Positions 61,933-64,000 of a DNA stretch of 64,000 bases are shown here, one piece after another; positions within the stretch are counted from its first letter, which is position 1; every line of letters starts with the position of its first letter. The stretch spans positions 248,001 through 312,000 of the forward strand of contig NZ_SNZH01000007.1 of the NCBI RefSeq assembly GCF_004363655.1, given 5' to 3'. The notes under the pieces were generated by a model. That model ran no database searches and was not told the origin of the DNA. It worked only from the letters and a program-made list of their open reading frames with translations. The stretch comes from Tahibacter aquaticus (GTDB lineage: Bacteria; Pseudomonadota; Gammaproteobacteria; Xanthomonadales; Rhodanobacteraceae). The position numbers were made by a program, and so were the translations under genes.

Positions 61933-62751
61933 ATGTCCCGTATTTCCGACCGTTTTGCCGCGCTGCAGGCCGCCTGCCGACCGGGCCTGATTCCGTTCGT
62001 CACTGCCGGCGATCCGTTGCCCGAGGCGACGGTGGCGCTGATGCACGCCCTGGTCGCCGCCGGCGCCGACCTGATCGAGCTGGGCGTACCGTTCTCCGAC
62101 CCCATGGCCGATGGCCCGGTGATCCAGCACGCCAGCGAGCGCGCGCTGCTGCGCGGCGTGGGACTGGTGCAGATCCTGGCCTGGGTAGAGGAATTCCGCC
62201 GGCGCGACAGCACCACGCCGGTGGTATTGATGGGGTATCTGAATCCGATCGAGATCTACGGCGTGCAGCGCTTCGCCAGCCAGGCCGTGGCCGCCGGTGT
62301 CGACGGTGTATTGCTGGTGGACTGTCCAATCGAAGAGCTGACCACCGCACAGCCTTTGCGCGCAGCCGGACTGGAGCAGATCTTCCTCGCCGCGCCGACT
62401 ACCGATGCGGCACGGCTGGAAAAGGTCTGTGCTGCAGCCCAGGGCTTTCTCTATTACGTATCCTTCGCCGGCATCACCGGCGCCGCGCACCTGGATACCG
62501 ACGCGGTACGGCGGCGCGTGACGGAAATCCGCCAGCGTGCCCACACGCCGGTCGCGGTCGGCTTTGGCGTCAAGGACGCGGCTACCGCGGCGAACATCGC
62601 CGGCTTTGCCGACGCCGTGGTGATCGGTAGCGCGCTGGTCGATACACTGGCGGGCAGTGCCGACGCGGCCGAGGCCGTGGCACGTGCGACGGCGTTCCTC
62701 GCGCCGATCCGCGCCGCGCTGGATGCGCTGCGCACGGACCATGCCGCGTAG
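61933..62751 (+). CDS. trpA: Tryptophan synthase alpha chain
   Basis: A 272-residue TIM barrel releasing indole from indole-3-glycerol phosphate. The catalytic pair lies in [16 protein letters not shown] (Glu and Asp), with [11 protein letters not shown] and VIGSALV forming the phosphate site. ATG start at 61933. It is followed by accD after 109 bases, the conserved trpFBA-accD-folC order. Confidence 0.98.
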   Translation: MSRISDRFAALQAACRPGLIPFVTAGDPLPEATVALMHALVAAGADLIELGVPFSDPMADGPVIQHASERALLRGVGLVQILAWVEEFRRRDSTTPVVLMGYLNPIEIYGVQRFASQAVAAGVDGVLLVDCPIEELTTAQPLRAAGLEQIFLAAPTTDAARLEKVCAAAQGFLYYVSFAGITGAAHLDTDAVRRRVTEIRQRAHTPVAVGFGVKDAATAANIAGFADAVVIGSALVDTLAGSADAAEAVARATAFLAPIRAALDALRTDHAA

Positions 62752-62860
62752 GCGCGAGCCGACGCCTGCACCAAACCCGGCGCCGTCTGCGGCGGTGCCC
62801 TTGCTTGAATCGCCGGAGGCCGCACCTATGCTGCCGCCGGTTACCGGAGAGGTTGGCGAC

Positions 62861-63750
<890 letters not shown>

Positions 63751-63754
<4 letters not shown>

Positions 63755-64000
63755 GCACGGCAACCGCGGCGGCAACGCCGCGCAGCCTGCAGGCGTGGCT
63801 GGACTACCAGCTTCACGTGCATGTGCGTGGCGTCGACCTTGGGCTTGCCCGGGTCGGTGAAGTCTGGCGGCGCCTTGGCGCGCCGCGACCGGCGCGCTGG
63901 CAGATCTCTGTCGCCGGCACCAACGGCAAGGGCTCTACGGTGGCCTTTCTCGAGGCCATGCTGCGGGCCGGCGGCTATCGCGTCGGTTCGTATACTTCGC
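63751..64000 (+). CDS. folC: Folylpolyglutamate/dihydrofolate synthase, N-terminal part (cut by window end)
   Basis: The frame contains [20 protein letters not shown], then [10 protein letters not shown] and the ATP-binding P-loop [19 protein letters not shown], which is the start of FolC. It would add glutamate to folates. No ATG or GTG lies at the expected start; the only in-frame candidate is a CTG overlapping the accD stop in a CTGA junction, so the start is uncertain. The gene continues past the window. Confidence 0.85.

Overview
The window is a stretch of a high-GC (about two-thirds G+C by eye) gammaproteobacterial chromosome. Gene order and protein flavour point to the Lysobacterales/Xanthomonadales, possibly Rhodanobacteraceae: a prmB-aroC-asd-fimV-truA-trpF-trpB-trpA-accD-folC run, a MetX-family protein of the type used for serine succinylation, and a complete ccmABCDEFGHI operon. 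The assignment is inference from the sequence alone. I see no insertion sequence, prophage or CRISPR array; most of the window is densely packed genes with many 4-base start/stop overlaps.

Layout. 1-3.0 kb: the end of an exported or beta-propeller-like protein, a secreted PHP-domain protein, a degraded sigma-factor fragment and tRNA-Leu(CAA). 3.2-5.6 kb: a thiol dioxygenase, a MetX-family acyltransferase and a TrmB-like methyltransferase. 5.8-12.5 kb (plus strand): a signalling block of exported protein, FHA-GAF protein, Ser/Thr kinase with a TPR region, soluble histidine kinase and NarL-type response regulator. 12.7-19.8 kb (minus): system I cytochrome c maturation. 19.9-23.4 kb: an ECF sigma factor overlapping a second Ser/Thr kinase-TPR gene.

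23.5-43.2 kb carries a kynurenine catabolic cluster on the minus strand: 3-hydroxyanthranilate dioxygenase, ACMSD-type decarboxylase, kynureninase and kynurenine 3-monooxygenase at 23.9-29.3 kb, then 2-aminomuconate deaminase (RidA family) and 2-aminomuconate semialdehyde dehydrogenase at 37.5-41.6 kb. Together they would convert kynurenine through 3-hydroxyanthranilate and 2-aminomuconate to an oxalocrotonate-type acid. The two halves are separated by an oppositely oriented block (29.4-37.4 kb) containing a large Sec-exported RHS/YD-repeat protein, whose A+T-richer C-terminus looks like a cysteine peptidase/amidase toxin, with a small exported protein one base downstream as the likely immunity partner.

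43.2-64 kb is largely housekeeping: asnS, an IscA-type protein, a YjgR/HerA-like ATPase, an MltD-like lytic transglycosylase, psd, a Sco protein, prmB, aroC, asd, fimV, truA, trpFBA, accD and the start of folC. Non-coding points of note are a dispersed inverted repeat present near 12.5 kb and 51.1 kb, a 21-base copy of the tRNA-Leu 3' end inside the last codons of ccmF, and several clear hairpin terminators.
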